Below are positions 24,161 through 37,000 of a stretch of 43,924 nucleotides of DNA, piece after piece. This DNA comes from Mycobacterium simulans (GTDB taxonomy: Bacteria > Actinomycetota > Actinomycetes > Mycobacteriales > Mycobacteriaceae). The translations under genes and the position numbers were made by a program. The stretch lies in contig NZ_OCVX01000007.1 of assembly GCF_900232995.1 (NCBI RefSeq), positions 484,549 to 528,472 of the forward strand, given 5' to 3'. A model generated the notes under the pieces. That model was not told where the DNA came from and searched no databases. It was given only the letters and a program-made list of their open reading frames with translations. The first letter of the stretch is position 1, and every line of letters starts with the position of its first letter.

Positions 24161-25563
24161 CCGAAACCGCGAGCGAAACCGGCAGCTGGCGTGAGCTGCT
24201 GCGCGGGTATCTGGGCGCCGCCACCGTGCTGGCCGGCGGCGTTGCGCTGTATGCCACCAACGAATTCCTGACCATCAGCCTGCTCCCGAGCACCATCGCC
24301 GAAATCGGCGGCGCCAGGCTGTATGCCTGGGTGACGACCCTGTATTTGGTCGGGTCAGTGGTCGCGGCGACCACCGTAAATCCGATGCTGCTGCGCGTCG
24401 GGGCGCGCTCGTCGTACCTGATGGGGCTGGCCGTGTTCGGTGTTGCCAGCGTGGTGTGCGCGGTGGCGCCGAGCATGGAGGTTCTGGTCGCGGGACGCAC
24501 TTTGCAGGGCGTGGCGGGTGGTCTATTGGCCGGGCTGGGCTATGCGCTCATCAATTCCGCGCTGCCGAAGTCGCTGTGGACCCGCGGCTCAGCGCTGGTC
24601 TCGGCGATGTGGGGGGTTGCGACGCTGGTCGGGCCCGCGACCGGTGGCCTGTTCGCCCAGTTCGGGCTGTGGCGGTGGGCGTTTGGTGCGATGGCGATGC
24701 TGACCGCGCTGATGGCCACGGTGGTCCCGGCCGCGCTCGATCCGAGGCGCGTCGATCGCAACGGCGAGCAACCATTGCATAAGGTGCCGGTGTGGTCGCT
24801 GCTGTTGATCGGCGCAGCCGCGCTAGCCGTCAGCGTTGCAGAGCTCCCGCGCTACCTGGTGCAGACCGCCGGGCTGCTAGCCGCCGGCGCGCTGCTGGTC
24901 GGTGTGTTTATGGTCGTCGATTGGCGGATGCACGCAGCGGTGTTGCCGCCCAGTGTCTTTGGCCCCGGGCCGTTGAAATGGATCTACCTCACCATGTCGC
25001 TGCAGATGATCGCTGCCATGGTCGATACCTACGTGCCACTGTTTGGACAGCGGTTGGGCCATCTGACGCCGGTGGCCGCCGGATTTCTGGCCGCGGCGCT
25101 GGCGGTGGGGTGGACGCTCAGCGAGATTGTCAGCGCGTCGCTGAAAAGCCCGCGAGTCGTCGGAAATGTGGTCGCGGCAGCACCATTGGTGACGGCGTCG
25201 GGTCTGGCGCTAGCCGCAATAACGCAACGGGCCGACGCGTCGCTCGGGATTGTCGCGCAGTGGGCGCTGGCGTTGCTGATCACTGGAACCGGAATCGGGA
25301 TTGCCTGGCCGCATCTCACGGTGCGAGCAATGGATTGTGTCGACGACCCGGCTGAGAGCAGCGCGGCGGCCGCGGCGATCAACACTGTGCAGTTAATGTC
25401 GGGCGCGTTCGGTGCCGGGTTGGCCGGGGTGGTGGTGAACACGGCCAAGGGCGGCGCGGTGGTGGAGGCTCGCTGGCTGTTTTCGGTGTTCACCGTGCTG
25501 GCCGCGGGTGCAGTGATCGCTTCATACAACGCGACCCATCGTGATCGCCGTTCAGCGCGTTGA
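24157..25563 (+). CDS. MFS multidrug efflux transporter (Rv1634-like)
   Basis: 468 residues from a GTG that overlaps the uvrB stop (GTGA, 24157-24160). It is a polytopic membrane protein with about 12-14 hydrophobic segments. The first loop region carries the MFS signature-type sequence around VNPMLLRVGARSSYLMGLAV, followed by AGRTLQGVAGGLLAGLGYAL, a motif-C-like Gly-rich helix of drug/proton antiporters. It is orthologous to M. tuberculosis Rv1634, a drug efflux pump. It is coupled to uvrB, so coexpression with excision repair is likely. Its 3' end overlaps the convergent capA-like gene by 12 bp. Substrates cannot be read from sequence. Confidence 0.93.
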   Translation: MTETASETGSWRELLRGYLGAATVLAGGVALYATNEFLTISLLPSTIAEIGGARLYAWVTTLYLVGSVVAATTVNPMLLRVGARSSYLMGLAVFGVASVVCAVAPSMEVLVAGRTLQGVAGGLLAGLGYALINSALPKSLWTRGSALVSAMWGVATLVGPATGGLFAQFGLWRWAFGAMAMLTALMATVVPAALDPRRVDRNGEQPLHKVPVWSLLLIGAAALAVSVAELPRYLVQTAGLLAAGALLVGVFMVVDWRMHAAVLPPSVFGPGPLKWIYLTMSLQMIAAMVDTYVPLFGQRLGHLTPVAAGFLAAALAVGWTLSEIVSASLKSPRVVGNVVAAAPLVTASGLALAAITQRADASLGIVAQWALALLITGTGIGIAWPHLTVRAMDCVDDPAESSAAAAAINTVQLMSGAFGAGLAGVVVNTAKGGAVVEARWLFSVFTVLAAGAVIASYNATHRDRRSAR

Positions 25564-27129
25564 CTTGACCACCTGCGAATAGTGAAACTGCCAACGCTCG
25601 ACGATGCGGAAGCCGAGGTAGCTGGGGAACGAGTAGACGGGCGTACGCCCGAAAGCCGTTCCTGGAGGCAATGATTGGCCAACTTGATGATCAGGCAGCG
25701 ACTTGTCTCGGTTAGAGATGGTCCACAGTGTGGCGCATTTGTTGATCTTGGCCGTCGTCAGCCACACCGCGACGTGGCCATCCCAGAGCGCCCCAACCTT
25801 CGGGCCGTAGAAACCGCGCTCGACGTCGATCAGCGATCGGAAGGCCGCCGGTCGGGTGGCGAGCAGCGCACGGATCGGCCCGGGCCTCCACGGCACGGTG
25901 TTGTCCACCAACAAGCAATCCCCGGCCGCGGCATGGGCGCTGATGACATCGGCGACCTGGCTGTAGTCCCAGCCCTCTTTCGCATACGGCCCGCGTTGGG
26001 TGAAGTAGTAATTCGGAAACGCGGCGACGGCAAAGAGCACGAGGACTCCGGCAATGGCCCACGGCATGCGGGCGATTGTGACGATGCAGATTGCCAGGAC
26101 GACCGCCGCCGCAGGCGCGGTGAGGATCAAGTAGCGCGGGTAGTAGATGGGCTCCACCCTCGCCGAGTAGATCAGGACGACGACGGTGGGGACGAGGATC
26201 CATGCTGCGGATGCCAGCAGGAGTTGACCACCATCGCCGGCGGGTCCGGCCCCGCGGAGCAGCGTCACCGCGACGGCGGCGACGACGGTAACGCCCGCGA
26301 GGATGGCGAATGGAACGCTGTGGTCGAAGTACTGCCGATGCACCACGTCGAGAAAGAGGTTGCGAGTCAGTCCCGAAATCCAGCCGACCTGCCACACCTG
26401 CTTATGGGCGAACACAACGAACGGTGTGATGGCCGCGAGTCCGGCCACTGACGTGGCCGCCCACCAGATGACCGGAGATTTCCACGCTTTCCCGGCGACC
26501 AGCAGCGGCAGCATCGCAGCGTAGACCAGCACTAACAAGCCTAAGTTGACGCTGACCAGGATCGACAGCGTCAGCGTCAGCATGTAGATCAGCCACAGCC
26601 ACGGCCTGTTGCGCCGCACTGCGGCCACGAGAAGGACCGTCAGCCACACAGCGGCTGCCACCGACAGTGCCGACGAGCGGGCTTCGATCCCCGCCCAAGT
26701 CACCCGCGGGAGGATGGCGAAGATCGCACCCGCGCACACCGCGATAGCGCGATTCTGCGGGGCGAGCTGCTTGGCGAAAACCACCACACCTGCGGCAGCG
26801 GCGCCAATCGCCAGACTGCTGGGAACCCGCGACCAGAATTCCGTCGGCGGGAATATCGCGAACCAGCCGTGCATGAGCAGGTAGTACAGCCCGTGCACGG
26901 CGTCGATGTGGCCCAACAGCTTCCACAGCTCCGGCAATGTTCGACTGGCTGACGCCGATATCGTCGCACCCTCGTCGAACCACAGCGATGGTCTGCTCGC
27001 CCACGCGGCGCTGATGGCTGTGGCCAGCACAGCAATCGCCACTGGGTCGAGCCGCCTGCCTCGCGGACGCGCCGGCGCGTGCTCGTCAGCGAAGCGCGCT
27101 GTGCGATCGGCAATCGTCGGCACGGACAT
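25552..27129 (-). CDS. capA: GT-C mannosyltransferase, ManLAM capping enzyme-like (Rv1635c)
   Basis: 525 residues from the ATG at 27129; a longer in-frame start up to 27264 is possible and the H37Rv protein is annotated somewhat longer. A polytopic GT-C enzyme: the first outer loop has the acidic catalytic motif in SLWFDEGATISASASRTL followed by HGLYYLLMHGW, typical of GT39/ArnT-like polyprenyl-phosphate-sugar enzymes. About ten membrane helices are followed by a soluble C-terminal domain. The M. tuberculosis orthologue adds the first mannose cap to lipoarabinomannan using polyprenyl-phospho-mannose. It is divergent from the USP gene and convergent with the MFS pump. Confidence 0.88.
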   Translation of the reverse strand: MSVPTIADRTARFADEHAPARPRGRRLDPVAIAVLATAISAAWASRPSLWFDEGATISASASRTLPELWKLLGHIDAVHGLYYLLMHGWFAIFPPTEFWSRVPSSLAIGAAAAGVVVFAKQLAPQNRAIAVCAGAIFAILPRVTWAGIEARSSALSVAAAVWLTVLLVAAVRRNRPWLWLIYMLTLTLSILVSVNLGLLVLVYAAMLPLLVAGKAWKSPVIWWAATSVAGLAAITPFVVFAHKQVWQVGWISGLTRNLFLDVVHRQYFDHSVPFAILAGVTVVAAVAVTLLRGAGPAGDGGQLLLASAAWILVPTVVVLIYSARVEPIYYPRYLILTAPAAAVVLAICIVTIARMPWAIAGVLVLFAVAAFPNYYFTQRGPYAKEGWDYSQVADVISAHAAAGDCLLVDNTVPWRPGPIRALLATRPAAFRSLIDVERGFYGPKVGALWDGHVAVWLTTAKINKCATLWTISNRDKSLPDHQVGQSLPPGTAFGRTPVYSFPSYLGFRIVERWQFHYSQVVKSTR

Positions 27130-27447
27130 GATGCTTGTCACTGTAGGGTTCCCGGGATGAGCCTGGTCACCAGTTGTCCCGCGGGCGAACAGCCGGTTGC
27201 CGGCCAGTCTGTCCGCACGGCGCGTCCGGGGCTGCCGCATCCGACGAAAGACGGTGCACAGCAAGGCTTTCCGTGATCAGCATGAGCGTTTGGCGGTGGT
27301 GTCATCGGCAATATTGTCCGTTGGCGCACGGTGACCGAGCAAATGCGGGTTGCGCCACGCCGTTGCGGTGTGGTTAATCTGACCCATCTGCATCCGGCAA
27401 CGCGATACTGTCTTGGGTTGGCTGAGCAACCGACACTGGGAGGGTTA
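27130..27447. other. Intergenic region between capA-like and USP genes
   Basis: 318 bp between divergent starts. No conserved ORF is seen; the frame in phase with the USP gene up to 27331 lacks a family match. A GATACTG block at about 27402-27408, some 45 bp before the USP start, is a possible -10 element. The region presumably carries both promoters. Confidence 0.5.
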
Positions 27448-27888
27448 ATGGGCGCCTATCAGACCGTGGTGGTAGGGACGGACGGCTCGGATTCGTCGAT
27501 GCGCGCGGTGGACAGGGCGGCACAAATTGCCGGGACAGACGCCAAGCTGATCATCGCGTCGGCGTACCTGCCCCAGCACGAGGACGCCAGGGCCGCCGAC
27601 ATCCTCAAAGAGGAAAGCTACAAGGTCAAGGGCACCGCCCCGATTTACGAAATCCTCCACGACGCCAAGGAGCGGGCGCACAACGCCGGGGCCAGGAATG
27701 TCGAAGAGCGGCCCATCGTGGGCGCTCCGGTCGACGCGCTGGTGCACTTGGCCGAAGAGGAGAAAGCCGATCTGCTGGTTGTCGGCAACGTCGGTTTGAG
27801 CACGATCGCGGGCCGGCTTTTGGGATCGGTGCCGGCTAATGTCTCGCGGCGGGCGAAGGTCGACGTGCTGATCGTGCACACCACGTAA
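27448..27888 (+). CDS. Universal stress protein, TB15.3 (Rv1636)-like
   Basis: 146 residues from the ATG at 27448, preceded by GGGAGGG. A single Usp domain: VVVGTDGSDSSMRAVDRAA at the N-terminus and the nucleotide-binding VVGNVGLSTIAGRLLGSVPA motif (G-x2-G-x9-G-S/T type) at the C-terminal end, followed by VLIVHTT. Length and sequence match Rv1636, an abundant USP reported to bind cAMP as well as ATP. It stands alone, between a divergent capA-like gene and a convergent MBL hydrolase gene. Confidence 0.96.
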   Translation: MGAYQTVVVGTDGSDSSMRAVDRAAQIAGTDAKLIIASAYLPQHEDARAADILKEESYKVKGTAPIYEILHDAKERAHNAGARNVEERPIVGAPVDALVHLAEEEKADLLVVGNVGLSTIAGRLLGSVPANVSRRAKVDVLIVHTT

Positions 27889-27933
27889 CGAGGGCACACG
27901 CGCGGGTCGGCTCGCTCACGGTCCCGTTGGTGC

Positions 27934-28611
27934 TTACCAGCCCCGGTTGCGCCATTCCTCGAGGTGCGGACGTTCCGTCCCCAATACCGTGTCGTCGCCG
28001 TGGCCCGGATAAACCACGGTCGAGTCTTCGTACACGTCAAATACTCGGGTGGTGACGTCCTCGAGCAATTGGGTGAAGTCTCCCGGTTGCCAAGTCTTGC
28101 CCACGCCTCCCGGGAACAGGCAGTCGCCGGTGAACAACTGTGTTACCTCGCCGGTGGCGGGTCCACCGAGTGCCAGCGCGACCGATCCGGGGGTATGTCC
28201 GCGCAAGTGGAGAACGTTGAACGTCAGCTCGCCGATTTGCACGGTGTCGCCGTGGGCAAGCAAACGGTCGGGCTTGACCGGCAGCGGCTCCGCGTCGATT
28301 TTATGGGCGGCCGTCGGCGCACCGGTGGCCTCGGCGACCGCTTCCAGTGCCTGCCAGTGATCGAAGTGCTGGTGGCTGGTCACGATCAGTGACAGCTTCG
28401 GGGCGTACCGTCGGATCAGGTCGACGAGGATGTCGGCGTCGTTGGCGGCGTCGATCAGCAGTGTTTCGCCGGTCGCGGAACATGTCACCAGGTAGGCGTT
28501 GTTGTCCATGGGGCCCACCGATGCCTTCAGGATGGTGGCGCCTGGCAGGGTGCGACGAGCGGCGGTGCCCGGTTCGACGTGTCCGGTGTAGTTGTCCTCG
28601 ACGGTAATCAT
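27934..28611 (-). CDS. MBL-fold hydrolase, glyoxalase II-like (Rv1637c)
   Basis: 225 residues from the ATG at 28611, chosen because GGAGGAG lies about 8 bp upstream. In-frame ATGs at 28650 and 28701 would lengthen it. The metallo-beta-lactamase fold shows TSHQHFDHWQALEAV (metal-binding HxHxDH), LHLRGHTPGSVAL (His), TGDCLFPGG (Asp) and YPGHGDDTVL (His). This is the glyoxalase II-type subgroup, which hydrolyses thioesters; the true substrate is unknown. It is divergent from uvrA. No partner gene is seen in its transcription unit. Confidence 0.9.
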   Translation of the reverse strand: MITVEDNYTGHVEPGTAARRTLPGATILKASVGPMDNNAYLVTCSATGETLLIDAANDADILVDLIRRYAPKLSLIVTSHQHFDHWQALEAVAEATGAPTAAHKIDAEPLPVKPDRLLAHGDTVQIGELTFNVLHLRGHTPGSVALALGGPATGEVTQLFTGDCLFPGGVGKTWQPGDFTQLLEDVTTRVFDVYEDSTVVYPGHGDDTVLGTERPHLEEWRNRGW

Positions 28612-28751
28612 GTGCGCCACTCCTCCATCCCGGCTGCGAGCGCGGGTCATATCGGTCAGATTACTGGTCCCCGAATACTTGTCGGTATGGCCACATAGCA
28701 TGGGGGACGAGCTTCGTCTGTGAAGGACTTCCTCTGTTTGAAGGGAAGGCA

Positions 28752-31670
<2,919 letters not shown>

Positions 31671-31691
31671 GCAGGCTTCGCGACACTCACG

Positions 31692-31726
31692 CCACGCACA
31701 CGACACTCCGAAAAGTGTGTGCGTGG
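31692..31726. terminator. Hairpin after uvrA
   Basis: CCACGCACAC (31692-31701) pairs with GTGTGCGTGG (31717-31726), with an extra ACT/AGT pairing inside the loop. It lies 22 bp after the uvrA stop and upstream of the convergent kinase gene. It is followed by a short mixed GTTTGAGTTT stretch rather than a pure T run. Likely the uvrA terminator. Confidence 0.55.
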
Positions 31727-31773
31727 TTTGAGTTTCGCCGCCGGCCTTGGACAGCGGCGACGGGAAACGCGGG

Positions 31774-31878
31774 CTAGCCCCACCGGTCGGCAATGACTTG
31801 GGCCACCAGGCGCGCGTCGGGCAGAAACTGCCTGCGCGCCAGTCGATTACGTCGCTCGACGATATCGAATTTCCGCAT
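31774..31878 (-). CDS. Small ORF (34 aa) directly after the PknH-like kinase
   Basis: An ATG 5 bp after the kinase stop opens a 34-residue frame, MRKFDIVERRNRLARRQF then LPDARLVAQVIADRWG. The basic VERRNRLARR stretch resembles the N-terminus of some winged-helix proteins, so it could be a gene remnant left by an internal deletion; this is a guess. Spacing behind the kinase would allow cotranscription. Confidence 0.3.
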   Translation of the reverse strand: MRKFDIVERRNRLARRQFLPDARLVAQVIADRWG

Positions 31879-31883
31879 GGCCG

Positions 31884-33593
31884 CTATTTGGGTACCTTGG
31901 CCGCCATCGCGTTGGCTATCAGTCTGGCTTGATTAATGGTGCCGGGTGCGCAGACGTTGACGTCGAGGACCATATTGGCTACCGCGCTGAGGACGTGCTG
32001 ACAAACCACAGGGCTACCGGCCAAACTGCGTTGCAGGGCGATGTTGGGCGGATTGCCGCTGACTTCGCGGAATGTCCATTCGGACGTGTTGCCATTGTTG
32101 ACCTGAGTCACCGATCTCCCGGCGCAGTTTCGCCACTGCTCCACCTGACCGGTCACAAAATTGTTTGCCTGGTTCTCGGAGGCAAAAATCACGGCGCCTT
32201 GGACCACCACGTAGCCCGGGTCGCTGTTCGGCTTCTTCAACAGCTGCGCGAGCATGGCCGTGTAGCCACTGCTCTTATAGGTCGGAGTTTGGTAACCGAT
32301 AAGCGCGCCGAGGCATCGCTCGTCCGACAACGTATTTCCCGGCCCGGAGTCGGTCATCTCGGTGGTGTTGTGGTCGACGACCATACCCGTCGTGAGCATG
32401 ATGGCATCGATCTGCTCGGGACTGAGTAGGAACGAATCCAGTTGCGCGGGAACCACTGCTGCGACGGAGGTGGATGTCGTGGCGGCACTGGTGCTGGCCG
32501 TGGTGGGCGCGGTGGCCGTGGTGTGACCGTTGGACTGGCGGCCACCGTCGTTGGCCAGCATCAACCAGATTCCGGTGCCGGCGAGCATACCTATGACGAT
32601 CAGGACCGCGCCGATGATGAGCCACGGTCTGCGCTTGGGTGGCGCCATGGGTGGCCACGGCGGCGGTGCTGGCGGACGCGAAGGTATCGGGCCTGGGGGT
32701 GGTGGGGCAAAGTGTCGAGTGTGTTCGAGCATGGTCGCCGCGCGGTCTCGGTCGGGAGCGCTGAGCGCCTGTTGGGCGGCCCGCGCCAGCTCGCCCGCGG
32801 TTGGATAGCGGTCGGTGGGCGATTTGGCCATGCCCCGGGCGATGACCTCGTCGAAGGAGGTCGGGATCCCCTGACGTTGCAAGCTGGGACGTGGGATGGG
32901 CTGCATGAGATGCGCACCCATCAGGGTGCTCAGGTTCTGGGTTTGGTAAGGCGGTGTGCCGGTGAGGCACTCGTAAAGCACACAGGCCAGTGCGTAGATA
33001 TCGGAACGGTAGGTGATGTCGTCGTCGCCGAAGCGTTCGGGTGCCATGTAGCTCCAGCTGCCCACAGCGGTCCCGGTTTTGGTGAGGTGTTGATCGCTGG
33101 CTGCGGCGGCGATGCCGAAGTCGACCAGGTAGGCGAAGTCGTTGCCGGTGATCAGGATGTTCTCGGGCTTGATGTCGCGGTGAATGACTCCGGTGCGGTG
33201 GGCGGCATCAAGGGCTTCGGCGACTTGGCTGACTATGGCTACCGCGCGAGGTGGGGGTAGCGCCCCATTGCGGTGCAGCAGTGCCCCGAGATCGGCGCCC
33301 TCGATGAGGCGCATGTCGATGAAGAGTTGCCCGTCCAGTTCTCCGAAGTCGTGGATGGGCACGATGTGGGGTTCTTGGAGGCGTCCGGCGGTATGGGCTT
33401 CGCGCTGCATCCGTCGGCGAAAGACGCTGTCAGTGGTGTACTGCTGGGATAGCAGCTTGAGCGCGACGGTGCGGTCTTTGACGGTGTCGTGTGCCTCGTA
33501 GACTTCGCCCATCCCGCCGCGGCCCAGCAGTCGTCTTAGCCGGTAAGGCCCGAACTGGGTGCCCACTCGCGAAGTCGGCACGGTGTCACTCAT
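31884..33593 (-). CDS. Receptor Ser/Thr protein kinase with PknH-type sensor domain
   Basis: 569 residues from the ATG at 33593; the longer frame to 33902 runs through another gene. The kinase domain (about 15-275) has GRGGMGEVYEAHD, Lys in VALKLL, HRDIKPENILI, DFGIA and MAPERF. A Pro-rich juxtamembrane segment leads to one helix (about 322-345, WLIIGAVLIVIGML). The ectodomain (about 380-569) is a PknH_C-type sensor (LSPEQIDAIM, ERCLGALIG, GAVIFASENQANNFV) with four Cys, as in PknH. The start overlaps the stop of the small upstream gene by 8 bp, so the two are coupled. H37Rv has no PknH-like gene beside lysX in my recollection; this is an extra kinase. Confidence 0.93.
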   Translation of the reverse strand: MSDTVPTSRVGTQFGPYRLRRLLGRGGMGEVYEAHDTVKDRTVALKLLSQQYTTDSVFRRRMQREAHTAGRLQEPHIVPIHDFGELDGQLFIDMRLIEGADLGALLHRNGALPPPRAVAIVSQVAEALDAAHRTGVIHRDIKPENILITGNDFAYLVDFGIAAAASDQHLTKTGTAVGSWSYMAPERFGDDDITYRSDIYALACVLYECLTGTPPYQTQNLSTLMGAHLMQPIPRPSLQRQGIPTSFDEVIARGMAKSPTDRYPTAGELARAAQQALSAPDRDRAATMLEHTRHFAPPPPGPIPSRPPAPPPWPPMAPPKRRPWLIIGAVLIVIGMLAGTGIWLMLANDGGRQSNGHTTATAPTTASTSAATTSTSVAAVVPAQLDSFLLSPEQIDAIMLTTGMVVDHNTTEMTDSGPGNTLSDERCLGALIGYQTPTYKSSGYTAMLAQLLKKPNSDPGYVVVQGAVIFASENQANNFVTGQVEQWRNCAGRSVTQVNNGNTSEWTFREVSGNPPNIALQRSLAGSPVVCQHVLSAVANMVLDVNVCAPGTINQARLIANAMAAKVPK

Positions 33594-33831
33594 CGGTGTG
33601 CATCGACTCCCGGATCTGGGCCAAGCGCTCGGCCGCAGCACGTTGGCGCTTTTCGTACTGTTCCTCGACACTTTGGCCCCCGGGTGTCTCGGCGTCGAGC
33701 TCTTTGGCACCCTGCGCCGTCGCAAACCGGTTCTCGATCTTCTCGCGGACGGACTCAAAGGTCGGCACGCCGGCCGGGTCATAGCCGGGGTCGGACGGCG
33801 CCTCGTCGGGCGCGGTCGGTTCGTCGGGCAT
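33586..33831 (-). CDS. Small acidic helical protein upstream of kinase
   Basis: 81 residues, highly charged: an acidic, Pro-rich N-terminus (MPDEPTAPDEAPSDPG) and a probably helical C-terminal half (SVREKIENRF, SVEEQYEKRQRAAAERLAQI) with heptad-like spacing. No membrane segment or signal is seen, so it is cytosolic. It resembles small PspA-like annotated conserved hypothetical proteins of mycobacteria, but I cannot name the family with certainty. Its stop overlaps the kinase ATG (ATGAGTGA), pointing to a functional link, for example as a substrate or adaptor; several Thr/Ser are available. That link is inference. Confidence 0.7.
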   Translation of the reverse strand: MPDEPTAPDEAPSDPGYDPAGVPTFESVREKIENRFATAQGAKELDAETPGGQSVEEQYEKRQRAAAERLAQIRESMHTDE

Positions 33832-34014
33832 GCCGCAACGTTACTGCGGCCGCGCGACCGCCTATCGCTGCCGGTGATCCTGCCGGCGGTCGGGGCCGCC
33901 ACGAGATGGCGAACCAGCCTGATATCCCGGTGTCGGGGCCGTGCCGGGTGATCGCTGTCGTCCCGTGTTCGGCAAAGAATTGCTGTGAGGTAGCTGGGGG
34001 CGTGGCGCCCGGGC

Positions 34015-37000
34015 TTAGTGCGGCTTGGCGAGGGGGAAAGGCAGCGTCTCGCGAATGCTGCGGCCGGTGACCAGCATGACTAACCGGTCAATACCCATCC
34101 CGAGCCCCCCGGTGGGCGGCATCGCGTACTCCATGGCTTGCAGGAAGTCTTCGTCGAGCTGCATCGCCTCCGGATCTCCACCGGCTGCCAGCAGGGACTG
34201 CTCGTGCAGACGCCGCCGTTGCTCGACCGGGTCGGTGAGTTCGCTGTAGGCCGTACCCAGCTCGACGCCCCACGCCACCAGGTCCCAACGTTCGGCGACT
34301 CCGCGCTTGCTGCGATGTGGTCGGGTCAGGGGCGACACCGACGTTGGGAAGTCGATGTAGAACGTCGGATTCTCGGTGCGGTCCTCAACCAGGTGCTCGT
34401 ACAGCTCCAGCACGACCGCGCCGGCGTCCCAGTGCGCCCGGTATGGGATGTGGGCGGCCTCGGATAGCTTGCGCAGCGTCGTCAAGCCGGTGTCCGCGTC
34501 GATGTGCTCCCCGAGGACTTCGGACACCGCCTCATGCACCGACTTGACCGGCCAGACGCCGGAGATGTCTACCGGCTCGAGGCGATCACCGTGGCCCGGC
34601 CGCATCGCGGTGGGCGCACCATTTGCCGCTCGGGCAGCGTTTTGGATGAGCTCGCGGCACCCGTCGATCCACACCATGTAGTCGGCGTGCGCTTGATAGG
34701 CCTCCAGCAGGGTGAACTCCGGGTTATGGCTGAAGTCGACACCCTCATTGCGAAACGCGCGGCCGAGTTCGAATACGCGTTCCACGCCGCCGACGCACAG
34801 GCGCTTTAGATACAGCTCCGGTGCGATGCGCAAGAACAGGTCCATTGAGTAGGCGTTGATATGCGTGACGAACGGTCGTGCGGTGGCTCCGCCGTGCAGC
34901 TGCTGCAGGATCGGAGTTTCGACCTCGGTGAATCCCTTGGCGAATAGCGTCTCTCGGATCGATCGCAAGATGTCGCTGCGGGCGGTGATCAGCGCACGGG
35001 ATTCGGCGTTGATCGCCAGGTCCACATAGCGGGTCCGTACCCGGGCCTCGGGATCGGTGAGCCCCTTCCACTTATTGGGCAGCGGCCGCAAGCACTTGCC
35101 GATCAAGCGCCAACGGCTCACGATCAACGACTGGGTTCCGTTCTTGCTCGAGCCCATCTGCCCGGTCATCTCCACCAGATCACCCAGATCGATCGCCGCG
35201 TTGAAATCCGCAGCGCGGCCCTGCTCTAGGCGCGAATTATCCAGCAGCACTTGGACTTCGCCGGACCAATCGCGCAGCTGGGCGAATAACACCCCGCCGA
35301 AATTGCGCACTCGCAATATGCGTCCGGACACCGAAACGTCGGTCTGATCGTCCGCATCGAGCGCCCGAGCAACCGTGTGGCTGGGCTGATTTCCTACCGG
35401 GTAGACATCAATACCACTGTCCTGCAACTTCTTTAGCTTCGTCAGTCGCACGCGAACCTGCTCGGGCAGGCGACGCTGAACCTCGGTGCCGTTGACGGTG
35501 TCCGGCTGTTGCAGCCCACTCACGTCCGGGGCCGTGCCGTCGTGATGCAACAGGCCGGTAGCCACCAGCGGCGGTGGCACTGCCGGATGATGGCCGGTGT
35601 GTACCCGGTCGCGCCGGCTGAACGGCAACACCAGGAAGCCCTCGGCGATCACCGAGGCGACGCCGACTTTGGGAATCAATCGAGCGTCGTCGTAGCAGGA
35701 GTAGCGCGGGACCCATTCGGGTTGGTACTTCATGTTCGAGCGGTACAGCGTTTCGAGCTGCCACCAGCGCGAGAAGAAGACCAACAGCCCGCGCCACAAC
35801 CGTGCAACCGGTCCCGCACCTAGCCGCGCGCCCTGTTCGAAGGCGGACCGGAACACCGCGAAGTTCAGCGAGATACGGGTGATACCAAGGCTTTCAGCGT
35901 GTAAGGCGAGCTCGCTGACCATCAGTTCGATGGTGCCGTTTGGAGACTGCGGAGAACGGCGCATCAGATCCAGGGAGACACCGGTGGTTCCCCAAGGCAC
36001 CAAAGACAACAGTGCCAGTACCTCTTTGTCGGGGGTTATCGCCTCCACCAGCAGGCAGTTGGAGTCAGCCGGGTCACCGAGTCTGCCTAGCGCCATGGAG
36101 AAGCCACGCTCGGATTCGGTGTCGCGCCACGCGTCCGCGCGCTCAATGGTCTTGGCCATCTCGTCGTCGGAGACGTCGCGGTGACGCCGGATGCGCACCG
36201 TCAGCCCCGACCGGCGCGCCCGAGTCACCGCCTGGCGGACGCCACGCATCTCCGGCCCGGTCAATTTGAATTCGGCCGGCCGCAGAATGGCCTCGTCGCC
36301 CAACACCAGCGCATTCAGGCCCGCTTCGCGATACACCTGTGCGCCTTGCGAACTGGCGCCCATGACACCGGGGGACCAGCCGTAGGACTGACACAGCCGT
36401 AGCCAAGCGGCGACGGCCTGCGGCCATGCGTGCGGGTCGCCTACCGGGTCGCCGCTGGCCAGGCAAACGCCGATCTCGACCCGATACGTGATGGCGGCGC
36501 GACCACTGGGTGCGAAGACCACCGACTTATCACGACGGGTGGCGAAGTACGCGAGTGAGTCGTTCTGCCCGTACAACTGGACCAGCCCGCGTATGGCCGA
36601 CTCGTCCTCTCCGGTCAGTGCATTGTCGGCGCGCTGGGATTGGAACAACACAATCGCCGCCGCAATCAACGCGAAGGCGCCGAACAATCCAAAGATCGCG
36701 TTGAGAAAGACATGCGGTTTGCCGCTAAACAGATCGGGGTCGGCCAGGCCGAAGCCGATCACCCGGTTCGCGACATAAGGCAACCGGTCTTGCGGCGCAA
36801 GCGATCCCGGGAACAGTTCCACCAGACCCCAGGACACCAGGATTCCGATCGCTCCGCCGGCAAGCAGCACTCCGGCCGCCTTGAATAGCGCGCCCCTGCG
36901 GACTTTGGCCCAAAACTGCCGATAGCTCAGCACCAGAAGAACGATTGCGACGACGTGGAAAGCGAATCCGAGATTCTCGCCGAAGTTCTCGGCGGCGGTA

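Noticed and set aside
27331..27447. N-terminal extension of the universal stress protein
   Set aside because: The ATG at 27448 has a good ribosome binding site and gives the family's standard length; the extension has no resemblance to Usp proteins.
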